Positions 8,692 to 16,832 of a DNA stretch of 64,000 bases are shown one piece after another. Within the stretch, counting starts at the first letter, position 1, and the number at the start of each line of letters is the position of its first letter. This stretch comes from Halodurantibacterium flavum (GTDB lineage: Bacteria; Pseudomonadota; Alphaproteobacteria; Rhodobacterales; Rhodobacteraceae): contig NZ_JBHUGH010000038.1 of the NCBI RefSeq assembly GCF_042681825.1, positions 62,001 to 126,000 of the forward strand, given 5' to 3'. A program made the position numbers and the translations under genes. The notes beneath the pieces were generated by a model, which saw nothing but the letters and a program-made list of their open reading frames with translations, did no database searches and was not told the origin of the DNA.

Positions 8692-9317
8692 CTGATCCCC
8701 TCCCGTTCCTTCGCGACCCGGTAATAGGCCCAGAGCAGCCGCGCCGCAACCGCGCGCCAGGGCGACCAGGCAAGCGCCATTTCGCGCAGCGCCTTTTCCT
8801 TGGGCCGCTCGGGCAGGTCAAAGAGCAGCCGCGCGGCTTCCTGCAGCGCTAGATCGGCAGGGGCAAAGACATCGGCGCGCCCCAGAGAGAACATGGCATA
8901 GATCTCGGCCGTCCAGCGCCCGATCCCCGGCAGCGCGGTCAGTGTTGCCACGATTTCTTCGTCAGGGACCAGCCGGAGGGCGTCAAAGTCGATCCCCGCC
9001 CCGGCCAGCGCCCTGGCATAGCGGATCTTCTGCCGGGACAGGCCGCAGGCGCGCAAGTCATCCTCGGACGCGGCAAGCAGCAGCAGCGGGTCATGCAGGC
9101 CGGCGGCCTCGATCCGGCCCCAGATCGCATTGGCGGCGGCCACGCTGACCTGCTGGCTCACGATCGCGCCCAGAACCGCCTGGTAGCCGTCGGGGCGGCG
9201 GCGCAGCGGCAAGGGCCCCGTCAGCGTCAGCGCATGAGCGAAACGCGGCTCGGCCGCGGCCAGCCATTCCGCCCCCTCCGCCACGCAAAGCTCGGTCTCG
9301 ATGATCCGTCCTACCAT
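8688..9317 (-). CDS. DNA-3-methyladenine glycosylase II-like (HhH-GPD)
   Basis: The 209-residue base-excision glycosylase shows the HhH-GPD hairpin LPGIGRWTAEIYAMF followed by the catalytic aspartate in PADLALQ, and the preceding IVSQQVSVAAA helix typical of AlkA-type enzymes. Such enzymes remove alkylated purines. The N-terminal Ada-like or AlkA beta domain is absent, as in the short bacterial AlkA forms. It is the first gene of a two-gene minus-strand unit with the downstream esterase (4-bp overlap). The start ATG at 9317 faces the divergent MFS gene. Confidence 0.88.
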   Translation of the reverse strand: MVGRIIETELCVAEGAEWLAAAEPRFAHALTLTGPLPLRRRPDGYQAVLGAIVSQQVSVAAANAIWGRIEAAGLHDPLLLLAASEDDLRACGLSRQKIRYARALAGAGIDFDALRLVPDEEIVATLTALPGIGRWTAEIYAMFSLGRADVFAPADLALQEAARLLFDLPERPKEKALREMALAWSPWRAVAARLLWAYYRVAKEREGIR

Positions 9318-9380
9318 GGCCCGACACTAGGCATAACGCGCCCCCTTTCCAAGGGGCTGTGACGGCGCTAACGCTGTCGC

Positions 9381-10592
9381 ATGACCGAGGTGACCCATTC
9401 CGACGCGCAGACCCGGCGCAATGTCCTTGTGCTCGTGGCCGCGCAGGCGGTGCTGGGTGCGCAGATGCCGATGCTCTTTACGGTGGCGGGGCTTGCGGGC
9501 CAAAGCCTTGCGCCGAACCCCTGCTGGGCGACGCTCCCGATCTCGGCCATGGTGATCGGGTCGATGCTGACCGCGACGCCGCTTTCCGCCTTCATGCAGC
9601 GGTTCGGCCGTCGCCCCGGCTTCATCCTCGGGGCGTTGGGGGGCGCGCTTGGCGCGACCATCGCGGCACTGGGGCTCTGGTGGGGGAATTTCGCGATCTT
9701 CGTCGCGGGCGCGCTCTTCTCGGGCTGCTATATGTCGGCACAGGGGTTCTACCGCTTTGCCGTCAGCGATACCGCCTCGGAGGCCTACCGGCCCAAGGCG
9801 ATTTCCTATGTGATGGCGGGCGGGCTTTTGTCGGCCATCGTCGGGCCGCAGATCGTCAAGGTCACGGCGCTGGAAATGGTCGTGCCGTTCCTCGGCACCT
9901 ATCTGGCGGTGATCGCGCTGAACCTGGGCGGGTTGTTCCTGTTCGGGTTCCTGCGCATCCCGCGCCCTGCCCCGCCCGCCGCCGATGCGCCGCTGGGACG
10001 CAGCCGGGCCGAGTTGCTGCGGACGCCCCGCATCGCGGTGGCGATCATCTGCGCCACCGTGTCCTACGCACTCATGAACCTCGTGATGACCTCCTCGCCC
10101 CTGGCTGTGGTCGGCTGCGGTTTCACCACTTCGGATGCGGCGAATGTGGTCACGGCCCATGTCCTGGCGATGTATGTGCCCTCGTTCTTCACCGGGCATC
10201 TGATCGCACGCTTCGGGGTTGAGCGGATCGTGGGTCTGGGCCTTGCCATCCTTGCCGGCGCGGGAACCGTGGCATTGATGGGGGTGGAGCTTGAGCATTT
10301 CTTCCTGGCCCTGATCCTCCTGGGCATTGGCTGGAACTTCGGCTTCATCGGCGCCACGGCGATGCTCGGCACCGCGCACCGCCCCGAGGAACGCGGCCGG
10401 ATGCAGGGACTCAATGACCTTATCGTCTTTGCCGGCGTGACCATGGCCTCGTTCAGCTCGGGCGGGCTGATGAACTGCTCCGGCGGCACGGTCGAGGCAG
10501 GCTGGCAGGCGGTGAACGTCGCCATGCTGCCCTTCCTTGTTCTGGCGGGCGGTGCATTGATCTGGCTTGCCCTGCGCCCACGCGCCGCCTGA
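9381..10592 (+). CDS. Major facilitator superfamily transporter
   Basis: The 403-residue protein shows about twelve hydrophobic segments in two halves with a hydrophilic loop around residues 195-215. A motif-A-like turn, QRFGRRPGF, lies between helices 2 and 3 and a second-half loop reads ARFGVERI. The family exports or imports small molecules by ion coupling; the substrate is not apparent. The ATG follows a short 63-bp divergent spacer from the glycosylase gene. The stop is immediately adjacent to the stop of the convergent squalene/phytoene-synthase-like gene. Confidence 0.88.
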   Translation: MTEVTHSDAQTRRNVLVLVAAQAVLGAQMPMLFTVAGLAGQSLAPNPCWATLPISAMVIGSMLTATPLSAFMQRFGRRPGFILGALGGALGATIAALGLWWGNFAIFVAGALFSGCYMSAQGFYRFAVSDTASEAYRPKAISYVMAGGLLSAIVGPQIVKVTALEMVVPFLGTYLAVIALNLGGLFLFGFLRIPRPAPPAADAPLGRSRAELLRTPRIAVAIICATVSYALMNLVMTSSPLAVVGCGFTTSDAANVVTAHVLAMYVPSFFTGHLIARFGVERIVGLGLAILAGAGTVALMGVELEHFFLALILLGIGWNFGFIGATAMLGTAHRPEERGRMQGLNDLIVFAGVTMASFSSGGLMNCSGGTVEAGWQAVNVAMLPFLVLAGGALIWLALRPRAA

Positions 10593-11372
10593 CTACCACC
10601 GCCCGCTGACGGCGCGCCACAAGAGGCTGCCGCGCCGCGCGAATTCCGATTGGCCCAACGCCCCGGCAGCCACCCTTTCCGGCGATGCGGCCGCCTGCCG
10701 CAACAGGGCCGGCGCCTGCCAGCCGGCCAGCAAGGCGGGCGCCGCCGCGCGTGTCACGGCAGGCCGCTGCGCCCGCGCCCGGTCGATCGCCGCCAGTCCT
10801 TGCCGGGCGAGCGTGGCGACCGCCGCCGGCCGGCCGTCCACCAAAGGCAGCCGGCCCCGCGCCTCAAGCTCCGGCACGGCCAGAAACCAGTTTGCAACCC
10901 CGCTGCCAAAGGCAAAATCGCGCACCACCGGCTCGGCCATCTTGTCGGCCCCAAGCGCCATCGCGGCCTGCCACATCAGGTTTCCGGCGGTCGCGTCGAT
11001 ATGGCGGGCAAAGGCTGCCTCATCCTCGAACGGTTCCCGATAGGGGTCCCAGCGCCGCGCCTCGACGATGCCCGCCAGCAGGGCCGGCGCGATCCAGCCT
11101 TCCGCTATCCCTTGCGACAGAGGCTTCAGAACTTCCGGTCCTGCCGGCATCCGGCCCTCTGACAGATCATCCAGCGCATCCAGCCAGAACTGCAACCGCA
11201 TCTCGGCGATCATCGGCTCGGCCGAGGCCCAGGCCGCCCGCGCGACCTCAAGATTGAAGGCGTAGATCGGCCAGAGCCGCGACCGCGCCCCGGGCGGCGC
11301 CGCCATCGTCGCCTGAAACCGGTCCGGGTCCCCCTGACGCACCAGATCAGCGCAGGCCTCGGTCACGCTCAT
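10593..11372 (-). CDS. Squalene/phytoene synthase family protein
   Basis: The 259-residue protein shows squalene/phytoene-synthase-fold features (LWPIYAFNLEVARA, MRLQFWLDALDD, the ATAGNLMWQAA helix). The paired DxxxD motifs of true prenyl synthases are not clearly present. It resembles the alphaproteobacterial group related to mitochondrial NDUFAF6, a complex I assembly factor, so an assembly role is as likely as isoprenoid synthesis. It overlaps the upstream cimA gene by four bases (ATGA), and cimA overlaps cysS likewise, giving a coupled cysS-cimA-this-gene operon. Confidence 0.75.
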   Translation of the reverse strand: MSVTEACADLVRQGDPDRFQATMAAPPGARSRLWPIYAFNLEVARAAWASAEPMIAEMRLQFWLDALDDLSEGRMPAGPEVLKPLSQGIAEGWIAPALLAGIVEARRWDPYREPFEDEAAFARHIDATAGNLMWQAAMALGADKMAEPVVRDFAFGSGVANWFLAVPELEARGRLPLVDGRPAAVATLARQGLAAIDRARAQRPAVTRAAAPALLAGWQAPALLRQAAASPERVAAGALGQSEFARRGSLLWRAVSGRW

Positions 11373-12991
11373 GCCGGTTGCGCCCCGTCCCGCAACAGCT
11401 TCCAGTTCACCGCGTCCAGCAGCGCCTCGAACGAGGCATCGACTATATTCGGTGACACGCCCACAGTCGCCCAGCGCCGGCCCTGCCCGTCCTGACTGTC
11501 GATGATGACGCGGGTCACGGCCTCTGTCCCGCCCTGGGTGATCCGCACCTTGAAATCGACCAGCCGCAGATCGTCGATCAGATCCTGATAGGGGCCCAGA
11601 TCCTTGGCCAGCGCCTTGGAGAGCGCGTTGACCGGTCCACGATCGCTCCCGCTCTCGTCGAGCGATTCCGAAACCGAGAGCATCTTTTGCTCGCCGATCT
11701 GCACCACGACGACGGCCTCGGAAAGGGTCTTCATCCGGTCGTGTCTGTCGCGGCGCCGTTCCAGCGTCACGCGGTAGCGCAGGACCTCGAAGAACCGGGG
11801 CATCAGGCCCAGTTCCTCGCGCGCGATCAGCTCAAAGCTCGCCTGCGCGGTGTCATAGCTGTAGCCCTGATCCTCCCGCGCCTTGACCCGTTCCAGAATA
11901 CGCGCCAGCGCCGGATCGCCGGCTGCGACCTCGATCCCCGCGTCAGCAAGACGGGCGCGCAGGTTCGACTGGCCGGCCTGATTGCTCATCGGGATGATGC
12001 GCGCGTTGCCGACCAGCGCCGGATCGACGTGCTCGTAGGTCGACGGGTCCTTGAGGATCGCGCTGGCATGCAGCCCCGCCTTGTGCGCGAATGCCGACGA
12101 CCCGACATAGGCCGCGGTCCGCTGTGGCAGCCGGTTGAGGATCTCGTCCAGACGGCGGGACATGCGGGTCAGCCCCTGAAGCGCCGCGGCATCCACCCCG
12201 ATCTCGAACCGGCTGCGATAGGGCTCCTTGAGCAGAAGCGTCGGGATCAGCGAGGTGAGGTTCGCATTGCCGCACCGTTCGCCCAGCCCGTTCAGCGTGC
12301 CCTGGATCTGACGCGCGCCGGCATCGACGGCGGCAAGCGCGCCCGCGACCGCCTGTTCGGCATCGTTATGCGTGTGAATGCCCAGCCGCTCGCCCGGGAT
12401 ACCCGCCCCGATCACCTCGCCCACGATCCGCCCGATCTCGGGCGCAAGCGTTCCCCCGTTCGTGTCGCAAAGCACGATCCAGCGCGCGCCCGCGTCGAGC
12501 GCCGCCTGCAGACAGGCCAGCGCGTAATCGCGGTTCGCCGCCCAGCCATCAAAGAAATGCTCGGCGTCAAAGATCGCCTCGCGCCCCTGTGCCACAAGAT
12601 GGGCGACCGATTGCGCGATGTTTTCAAGGTTTTCTTCCAGCGTGATCCCGAGCGCCGTCGTCACATGGAACTCATGCGTCTTGCCCACCAGACAGACCGA
12701 GGGCGTGCCTGCGTTCAGCACCGCCGAAAGAACCTCATCATTCGCGGCAGAACGCCCGGCCCGTTTCGTCATCCCGAAGGCGGTCATCGTCGCGCGGGTC
12801 CGGGGCCTGCGTTCAAAGAACTCGCTGTCGGTCGGGTTCGCGCCGGGCCAGCCGCCCTCGATATAGTCGATCCCCAGCCCGTCGAGCATTCCCGCGATCT
12901 GGATCTTCTCAGTGGTCGAGAACTGGACCCCCTGGGTCTGCTGCCCATCGCGCAGGGTCGTGTCATATAGATAGAGGCGGTCCCGGTTCAT
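11369..12991 (-). CDS. cimA: Citramalate synthase
   Basis: The 540-residue HMGL-like enzyme opens with LYDTTLRDGQQTQGV, where D and R are catalytic and metal-binding residues, followed by IEGGWPGANP. It has an HTHNDAEQAVA segment of the TIM barrel and a C-terminal LeuA-type allosteric domain (from about residue 400, with TRVIIDSQD and WATVGVSPN). The family condenses pyruvate with acetyl-CoA to citramalate for isoleucine synthesis. The GGWPGANPTD signature separates it from 2-isopropylmalate synthase. It overlaps cysS upstream and the SQS/PSY-like gene downstream by four bases each. Confidence 0.9.
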   Translation of the reverse strand: MNRDRLYLYDTTLRDGQQTQGVQFSTTEKIQIAGMLDGLGIDYIEGGWPGANPTDSEFFERRPRTRATMTAFGMTKRAGRSAANDEVLSAVLNAGTPSVCLVGKTHEFHVTTALGITLEENLENIAQSVAHLVAQGREAIFDAEHFFDGWAANRDYALACLQAALDAGARWIVLCDTNGGTLAPEIGRIVGEVIGAGIPGERLGIHTHNDAEQAVAGALAAVDAGARQIQGTLNGLGERCGNANLTSLIPTLLLKEPYRSRFEIGVDAAALQGLTRMSRRLDEILNRLPQRTAAYVGSSAFAHKAGLHASAILKDPSTYEHVDPALVGNARIIPMSNQAGQSNLRARLADAGIEVAAGDPALARILERVKAREDQGYSYDTAQASFELIAREELGLMPRFFEVLRYRVTLERRRDRHDRMKTLSEAVVVVQIGEQKMLSVSESLDESGSDRGPVNALSKALAKDLGPYQDLIDDLRLVDFKVRITQGGTEAVTRVIIDSQDGQGRRWATVGVSPNIVDASFEALLDAVNWKLLRDGAQPA

Positions 12992-14361
12992 CTCAGGGCC
13001 TCCAGCGCCGCGGGGTCAAAGTTCGGCCCTGCCTCCCATTCCGCCCCCTGCGGCGTGTCCCGCACTATCAGGCCAGCGGCCGCGAATCCGTCCCGCAGCG
13101 CGTCTGCGCGGGCGAAATCGCGCGCCTTGCGGGCCGCGGCTCGCGCGGCCAGCAGTTCTTCGATCAATGCGGCTGTTCGGGAATCGACCGACCGCACGGC
13201 CCAGCCACCCGCCCCTTCCTCCAACAGTCCCATCAGGCGGGCCGAGGCCAGAAGCCCCGCCGCATCGCCCGACGCGGCCAGACCGTGCAGCGCCGCAATC
13301 GCGCCCGCGGTGTTCAGGTCATCACCAAGCGCCGCGACAACCGCGGGGGCCGGGCTTTGCGCGGGTTCGATACCCGCGACGAGACCCCGCCAGCGCAGCA
13401 GGACCGTTTCCGCCTCTGCGACCTTGGCCTCGGTCCAGTCCATCGGCTTGCCGTAATGGGTCGAAAGAAAGACGAACCGGATCACCTCCCCCCCGATGCG
13501 CTTGTCCAGCAGGTCGCGGACCGTGAAAAAGTTGCCGAGGCTTTTCGACATCTTCTTGCCCTCGACCAGCAGCATCTCGTTATGCATCCAGACGCGGGCG
13601 AACTGACCCTCGGGGTGGGCGCAGCAGCTTTGCGCGACTTCGTTTTCATGGTGCGGGAACTGCAGGTCGATCCCGCCGCCGTGGATGTCGAAACTGTCGC
13701 CCAGCAGTTCATGCGCCATGGCCGAACATTCGATATGCCAGCCCGGGCGCCCCCGGCCCCAGGGACTGTCCCAGCCCGGCAGGTCCGGCGCTGACGGCTT
13801 CCACAGCACGAAATCCATCGGATCACGCTTGTAGGGCGCAACCTCGACCCGCGCGCCCGCGATCATGTCGTCGACGCTGCGCCCCGACAGCTGCCCATAG
13901 GCCGGAAAGCTGCGCACATCGAAAAGGACGTGACCCTCGGCCGCATAGGCATGGCCCTTTGCCACCAGCTCCTCGATCATCGCGATCATCGCGCCGACGT
14001 AATCGGTCGCGCGCGGCTCATGCGTCGGGCGCAGCGCAAGCAGCCGGTCCATGTCATCATGATACCAGCCGATTGTCTCATCCGTGATCTCGCGGATCGG
14101 GCGGCCGGTTTCGGCGGCACGGGCGTTGATCTTGTCATCGACATCGGTGAAGTTGCGGACGTAGATCACCCGCTCTGCCCCGTAGACATGCTGTAACAGG
14201 CGGAACAGCGTGTCGAACACCACCACCGGCCGCGCGTTTCCCAGATGCGCCCGATCATAGACGGTGGGGCCACAGACATAGATCCGCACGCGGTCCGGGT
14301 CGATGGGTCGGAACGGCGCGACCTGCCGGGTGCGTGAGTTGTAAAGCCTGATCTCGGTCAT
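12988..14361 (-). CDS. cysS: Cysteinyl-tRNA synthetase
   Basis: The 457-residue class I synthetase begins MTEIRLYNSRT. It carries the zinc/cysteine site YVCGPTVYD, a HIGH-type HLGNARP, the WHIECSAM and HGGGIDLQFPHHENE motifs, and the KMSKS loop. Length matches E. coli CysS (461). A much longer open frame runs upstream to 14709, but homology starts only at this ATG, which has GGGGGGA just before it. It charges tRNA-Cys with cysteine in the cytoplasm. It is the first gene of the coupled cysS-cimA operon. Confidence 0.95.
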   Translation of the reverse strand: MTEIRLYNSRTRQVAPFRPIDPDRVRIYVCGPTVYDRAHLGNARPVVVFDTLFRLLQHVYGAERVIYVRNFTDVDDKINARAAETGRPIREITDETIGWYHDDMDRLLALRPTHEPRATDYVGAMIAMIEELVAKGHAYAAEGHVLFDVRSFPAYGQLSGRSVDDMIAGARVEVAPYKRDPMDFVLWKPSAPDLPGWDSPWGRGRPGWHIECSAMAHELLGDSFDIHGGGIDLQFPHHENEVAQSCCAHPEGQFARVWMHNEMLLVEGKKMSKSLGNFFTVRDLLDKRIGGEVIRFVFLSTHYGKPMDWTEAKVAEAETVLLRWRGLVAGIEPAQSPAPAVVAALGDDLNTAGAIAALHGLAASGDAAGLLASARLMGLLEEGAGGWAVRSVDSRTAALIEELLAARAAARKARDFARADALRDGFAAAGLIVRDTPQGAEWEAGPNFDPAALEALR

Positions 14362-14473
14362 GGTCCCCCCAATGGGATGATGCGGCTGATGATGCGGCGC
14401 CGCATTGGGCACATCACGGCCTGCCTTGCGGCGGGGTACCAGCTTCGATCCGGGTTGGAAACACGAAGAGCGC

Positions 14474-14494
14474 CCGCCTGACAAGGTCAGGCGG
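14474..14494. other. Perfect inverted repeat in the cysS/aminotransferase divergent region
   Basis: CCGCCTGAC and GTCAGGCGG form a 9-bp stem around a 3-nt loop, 113 bp upstream of the cysS start. There is no T-run on either strand after it, so it is not a normal terminator. It could be a leader hairpin of cysS or an operator. No T-box-like features were recognised. Confidence 0.35.
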
Positions 14495-14680
14495 TAATGC
14501 AGCCGATGCAGATGATCGTCGCGCGGTTCATGCGCGGAACAATACCCACAGGTCGCGGGGCTGCCAAGGGCCAATCTGGCGTCATCAAGCCCTGCCCTAT
14601 GCCCTATCATGATCGCTGATTTGACAGTGCAGCGTCCTGCATGGCTTGTGGTCGGAACATTTGGACGGAAGGAGGGCGCG

Positions 14681-15868
14681 ATGCGTCTTGCAAAGCGGGT
14701 CAGCGACATGACCGGAGGCGGCCCGGACGGCTGGGCAATCTATTATCAGGCACGCGCCATGGCCGAGGCGGGCCAGCCGGTGACGAACCTGACCATCGGC
14801 GAACATGATGTGCGGACCGATCCGGCCATCCTCGATGCGATGCATCGGAGCGCCCGTGCGGGAAATACGGGCTACACCTTCGGGGCAGGCAAACCGGCGC
14901 TCCGGGCGGCGGTCGCGGAGCGGGTGGAACTACGCACCGGCGTCAGGACAGGCCCCGAGAATGTCATCATCACACCGGGCGGTCAGGCGGGCCTCTTCGC
15001 CAGCCATATGGTTCTCTGCGATGCCGGGGACCGGGCGCTTTTCATCGACCCCTATTACGCGACGTATCCCGGCACGATCCGCGCAACCGGGGCCGAGGCC
15101 GTACCGGTACCGACGCGATCAGCCGACGCGTTTCAACCTACGGCCGAGGTGCTAGATGCCCATCTTCCGGGGGCGCGCACGCTTCTGATCAACACGCCGA
15201 ACAACCCGACCGGCGTCGTCTGGTCCCGCCCTACCCTTGAACGCGTCGCGGATGCGGTGACCCGACACGGCACCTGGCTGATCTCGGACGAGGTTTACGA
15301 TACGCAGATCTGGGAGGGGGAGCATCTCAGCCCCCGCGCGCTACCCGGGATGGCGGAACGCACCGTCGTCATCGGCTCGATGTCCAAAAGCCATGCGATG
15401 ACCGGATCGCGGCTGGGCTGGGTTGTCGCCCCGGCCGAGGTCGTCACCGCGATCACCACGCTTGCGACCAGCACGACCTACGGCGTCGCGCCCTTCATTC
15501 AGGATGCGGCGCTCTTTGCGCTCCAACAGGGCGGAGCGTTTGAAAGCGCGATCGCCGAACCCTTTCGACGGCGACGGGATATCGCGATGCGCGTGCTGGG
15601 CGGGCCCAATCCGGGGCTGCGGCTTATCCCGGCTTCGGGGGCGATGTATCTCATGCTCGACATCCGCGCGACCGGACTGTCGGGAAATGCCTTTGCCGAG
15701 AGGTTGCTTGCGGAGGAAGCGATTGCCGTGATGCCGGGCGAGAGCTTTGGCGCGGCAGCCGCGGGGCACCTGCGGGTCGCAATGACGATCGAGGATAACG
15801 CGTTTGAGGATGCGCTGGTGCGCATCGCGGCCTTTGCGGGACGGGTGGTGCAGGAACCCGCCCTTTAG
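14681..15868 (+). CDS. PLP-dependent aminotransferase, class I/II
   Basis: The 395-residue fold-type I aminotransferase shows the cofactor-binding segments NTPNNPTGVVW, ISDEVYD and GSMSKSHAMTGSRLGW, where the second K of the SKSH region forms the Schiff base. The closing R of LRVAMT binds the substrate carboxylate. Transamination of an amino acid with 2-oxoglutarate is expected; the specific substrate (aspartate, aromatic or other) cannot be assigned. GAAGGAGGG lies 5 nt before the chosen ATG; the open frame extends to 14609 but has no signal there. Confidence 0.88.
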   Translation: MRLAKRVSDMTGGGPDGWAIYYQARAMAEAGQPVTNLTIGEHDVRTDPAILDAMHRSARAGNTGYTFGAGKPALRAAVAERVELRTGVRTGPENVIITPGGQAGLFASHMVLCDAGDRALFIDPYYATYPGTIRATGAEAVPVPTRSADAFQPTAEVLDAHLPGARTLLINTPNNPTGVVWSRPTLERVADAVTRHGTWLISDEVYDTQIWEGEHLSPRALPGMAERTVVIGSMSKSHAMTGSRLGWVVAPAEVVTAITTLATSTTYGVAPFIQDAALFALQQGGAFESAIAEPFRRRRDIAMRVLGGPNPGLRLIPASGAMYLMLDIRATGLSGNAFAERLLAEEAIAVMPGESFGAAAAGHLRVAMTIEDNAFEDALVRIAAFAGRVVQEPAL

Positions 15869-15882
15869 GTCCCGCACAAACG

Positions 15883-15912
15883 AAAAAGGGCGGGCCAATG
15901 GCCCGCCCTTCG
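15883..15912 (-). terminator. Rho-independent terminator between convergent genes
   Basis: An 11-bp perfect stem, AAGGGCGGGCC with GGCCCGCCCTT, encloses a 3-nt loop. On the minus strand it is followed by a T-run (the AAAAA at 15883-15887), so it is a canonical terminator for the outer-membrane protein gene. It also sits just after the aminotransferase stop and may act in both directions. Confidence 0.8.
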
Positions 15913-15929
15913 CTACATGATCGCAGGGA

Positions 15930-16559
15930 TCAGAAGCGGAACGACACACGTGCTTCGGCCGTGGTCATCTTGACGTCGCTGTCAAGGCCGTCCACGTCGT
16001 CGAAGCGGTGCATCAGGATCTGGCCACCAACGGTCCAGTTGTCGGCAAGGAAGTAGTCCACACCGACGCCACCGAAGTAACCGTCATTGGTCGAACGGTC
16101 GGTGCCCGGAGCGCCCGAGTTGATGCGCGCATTGGCCCAACCGCCGGTTGCGTAGATCAGCGCGTCGCCAGCGTCGAAACCGGCGCGGAGGCCGAGACGG
16201 GTCATCTGGTCAAGCTCGGCGTCGCCGACGCTCAGATCAGCCGCGTTGAACGCAGCTTCTGCACCCAGAACGAACTGGCCGAAGTCGTAGTCGAAACCAA
16301 CGTGCAGACCGCCGACAACACCGTCAGCGTCTTCATCGATGCCAAGACCATCGTTCTCGAAGGTGGCCCAGCCATAGCCGAGTTGCGCACCGCCGTAGAC
16401 ACCGGTCCAGTCACGGCCCGGGGCAACGATGACCGGCGCGGGCGCCGCCGCAACGGGTGCCGGCTCGATGATCGGCTGGGTCAGACCGCCAGCGAAAGCC
16501 GGGGCCGACAGACCGGTGAGCGCGAGCGCCGAGGCTGCGGCGTAAAGCGACTTTTTCAT
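15930..16559 (-). CDS. Outer-membrane beta-barrel protein (OmpA/Opa-like small porin)
   Basis: The 209-residue protein begins with a signal peptide (MKKSLYAAASALALTG to about APAFA, residue 23) and then a proline/alanine linker. Eight-strand-type barrel sequence follows: WTGVYGGAQLGYGW, VGGLHVGFDYDF, LRAGFDAGDALIYATGGW and YFGGVGVDYF, with the terminal aromatic residue F (SFRF) required for BAM insertion. It matches the Omp25/Opacity-like surface proteins common in alphaproteobacteria. AGGAGA precedes the ATG; the frame upstream to 16592 lacks a signal. It has its own terminator. Confidence 0.88.
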   Translation of the reverse strand: MKKSLYAAASALALTGLSAPAFAGGLTQPIIEPAPVAAAPAPVIVAPGRDWTGVYGGAQLGYGWATFENDGLGIDEDADGVVGGLHVGFDYDFGQFVLGAEAAFNAADLSVGDAELDQMTRLGLRAGFDAGDALIYATGGWANARINSGAPGTDRSTNDGYFGGVGVDYFLADNWTVGGQILMHRFDDVDGLDSDVKMTTAEARVSFRF

Positions 16560-16832
16560 ATCTTTTCTCCTGTCCTTCTCGATTGCAGCCACAAGCTCTG
16601 TTTCGTGGCCGCGGCCTGCAAGTCCCCACTAACGGGTCAGTGCTGCCTGCGGTTCCATATGGAAGGCGGCGCGCGGAAAGAGAAGGCTCCGACTCTTCCC
16701 AAATTCGTGATCGGAATGTGAGACCGGCAGCAGTTTGCCAAACCTGATGAGCAAACCAGCCAATCTTCGCCGACACTTCAAGCAGTCTGACAAGATGTCC
16801 CAGCAGGCCCTTGAAATCGAACGGTGCCGCGG

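Noticed and set aside
14474..14494. T-box or amino-acid riboswitch before cysS
   Set aside because: Only a simple 9-bp hairpin is present, without conserved T-box elements or an anti-terminator partner.
12988..14709. Extended cysS of 573 codons
   Set aside because: Homology begins at MTEIRLYNSRT (14361) and a strong GGGGGGA site lies there; the extension runs into the divergent promoter region.
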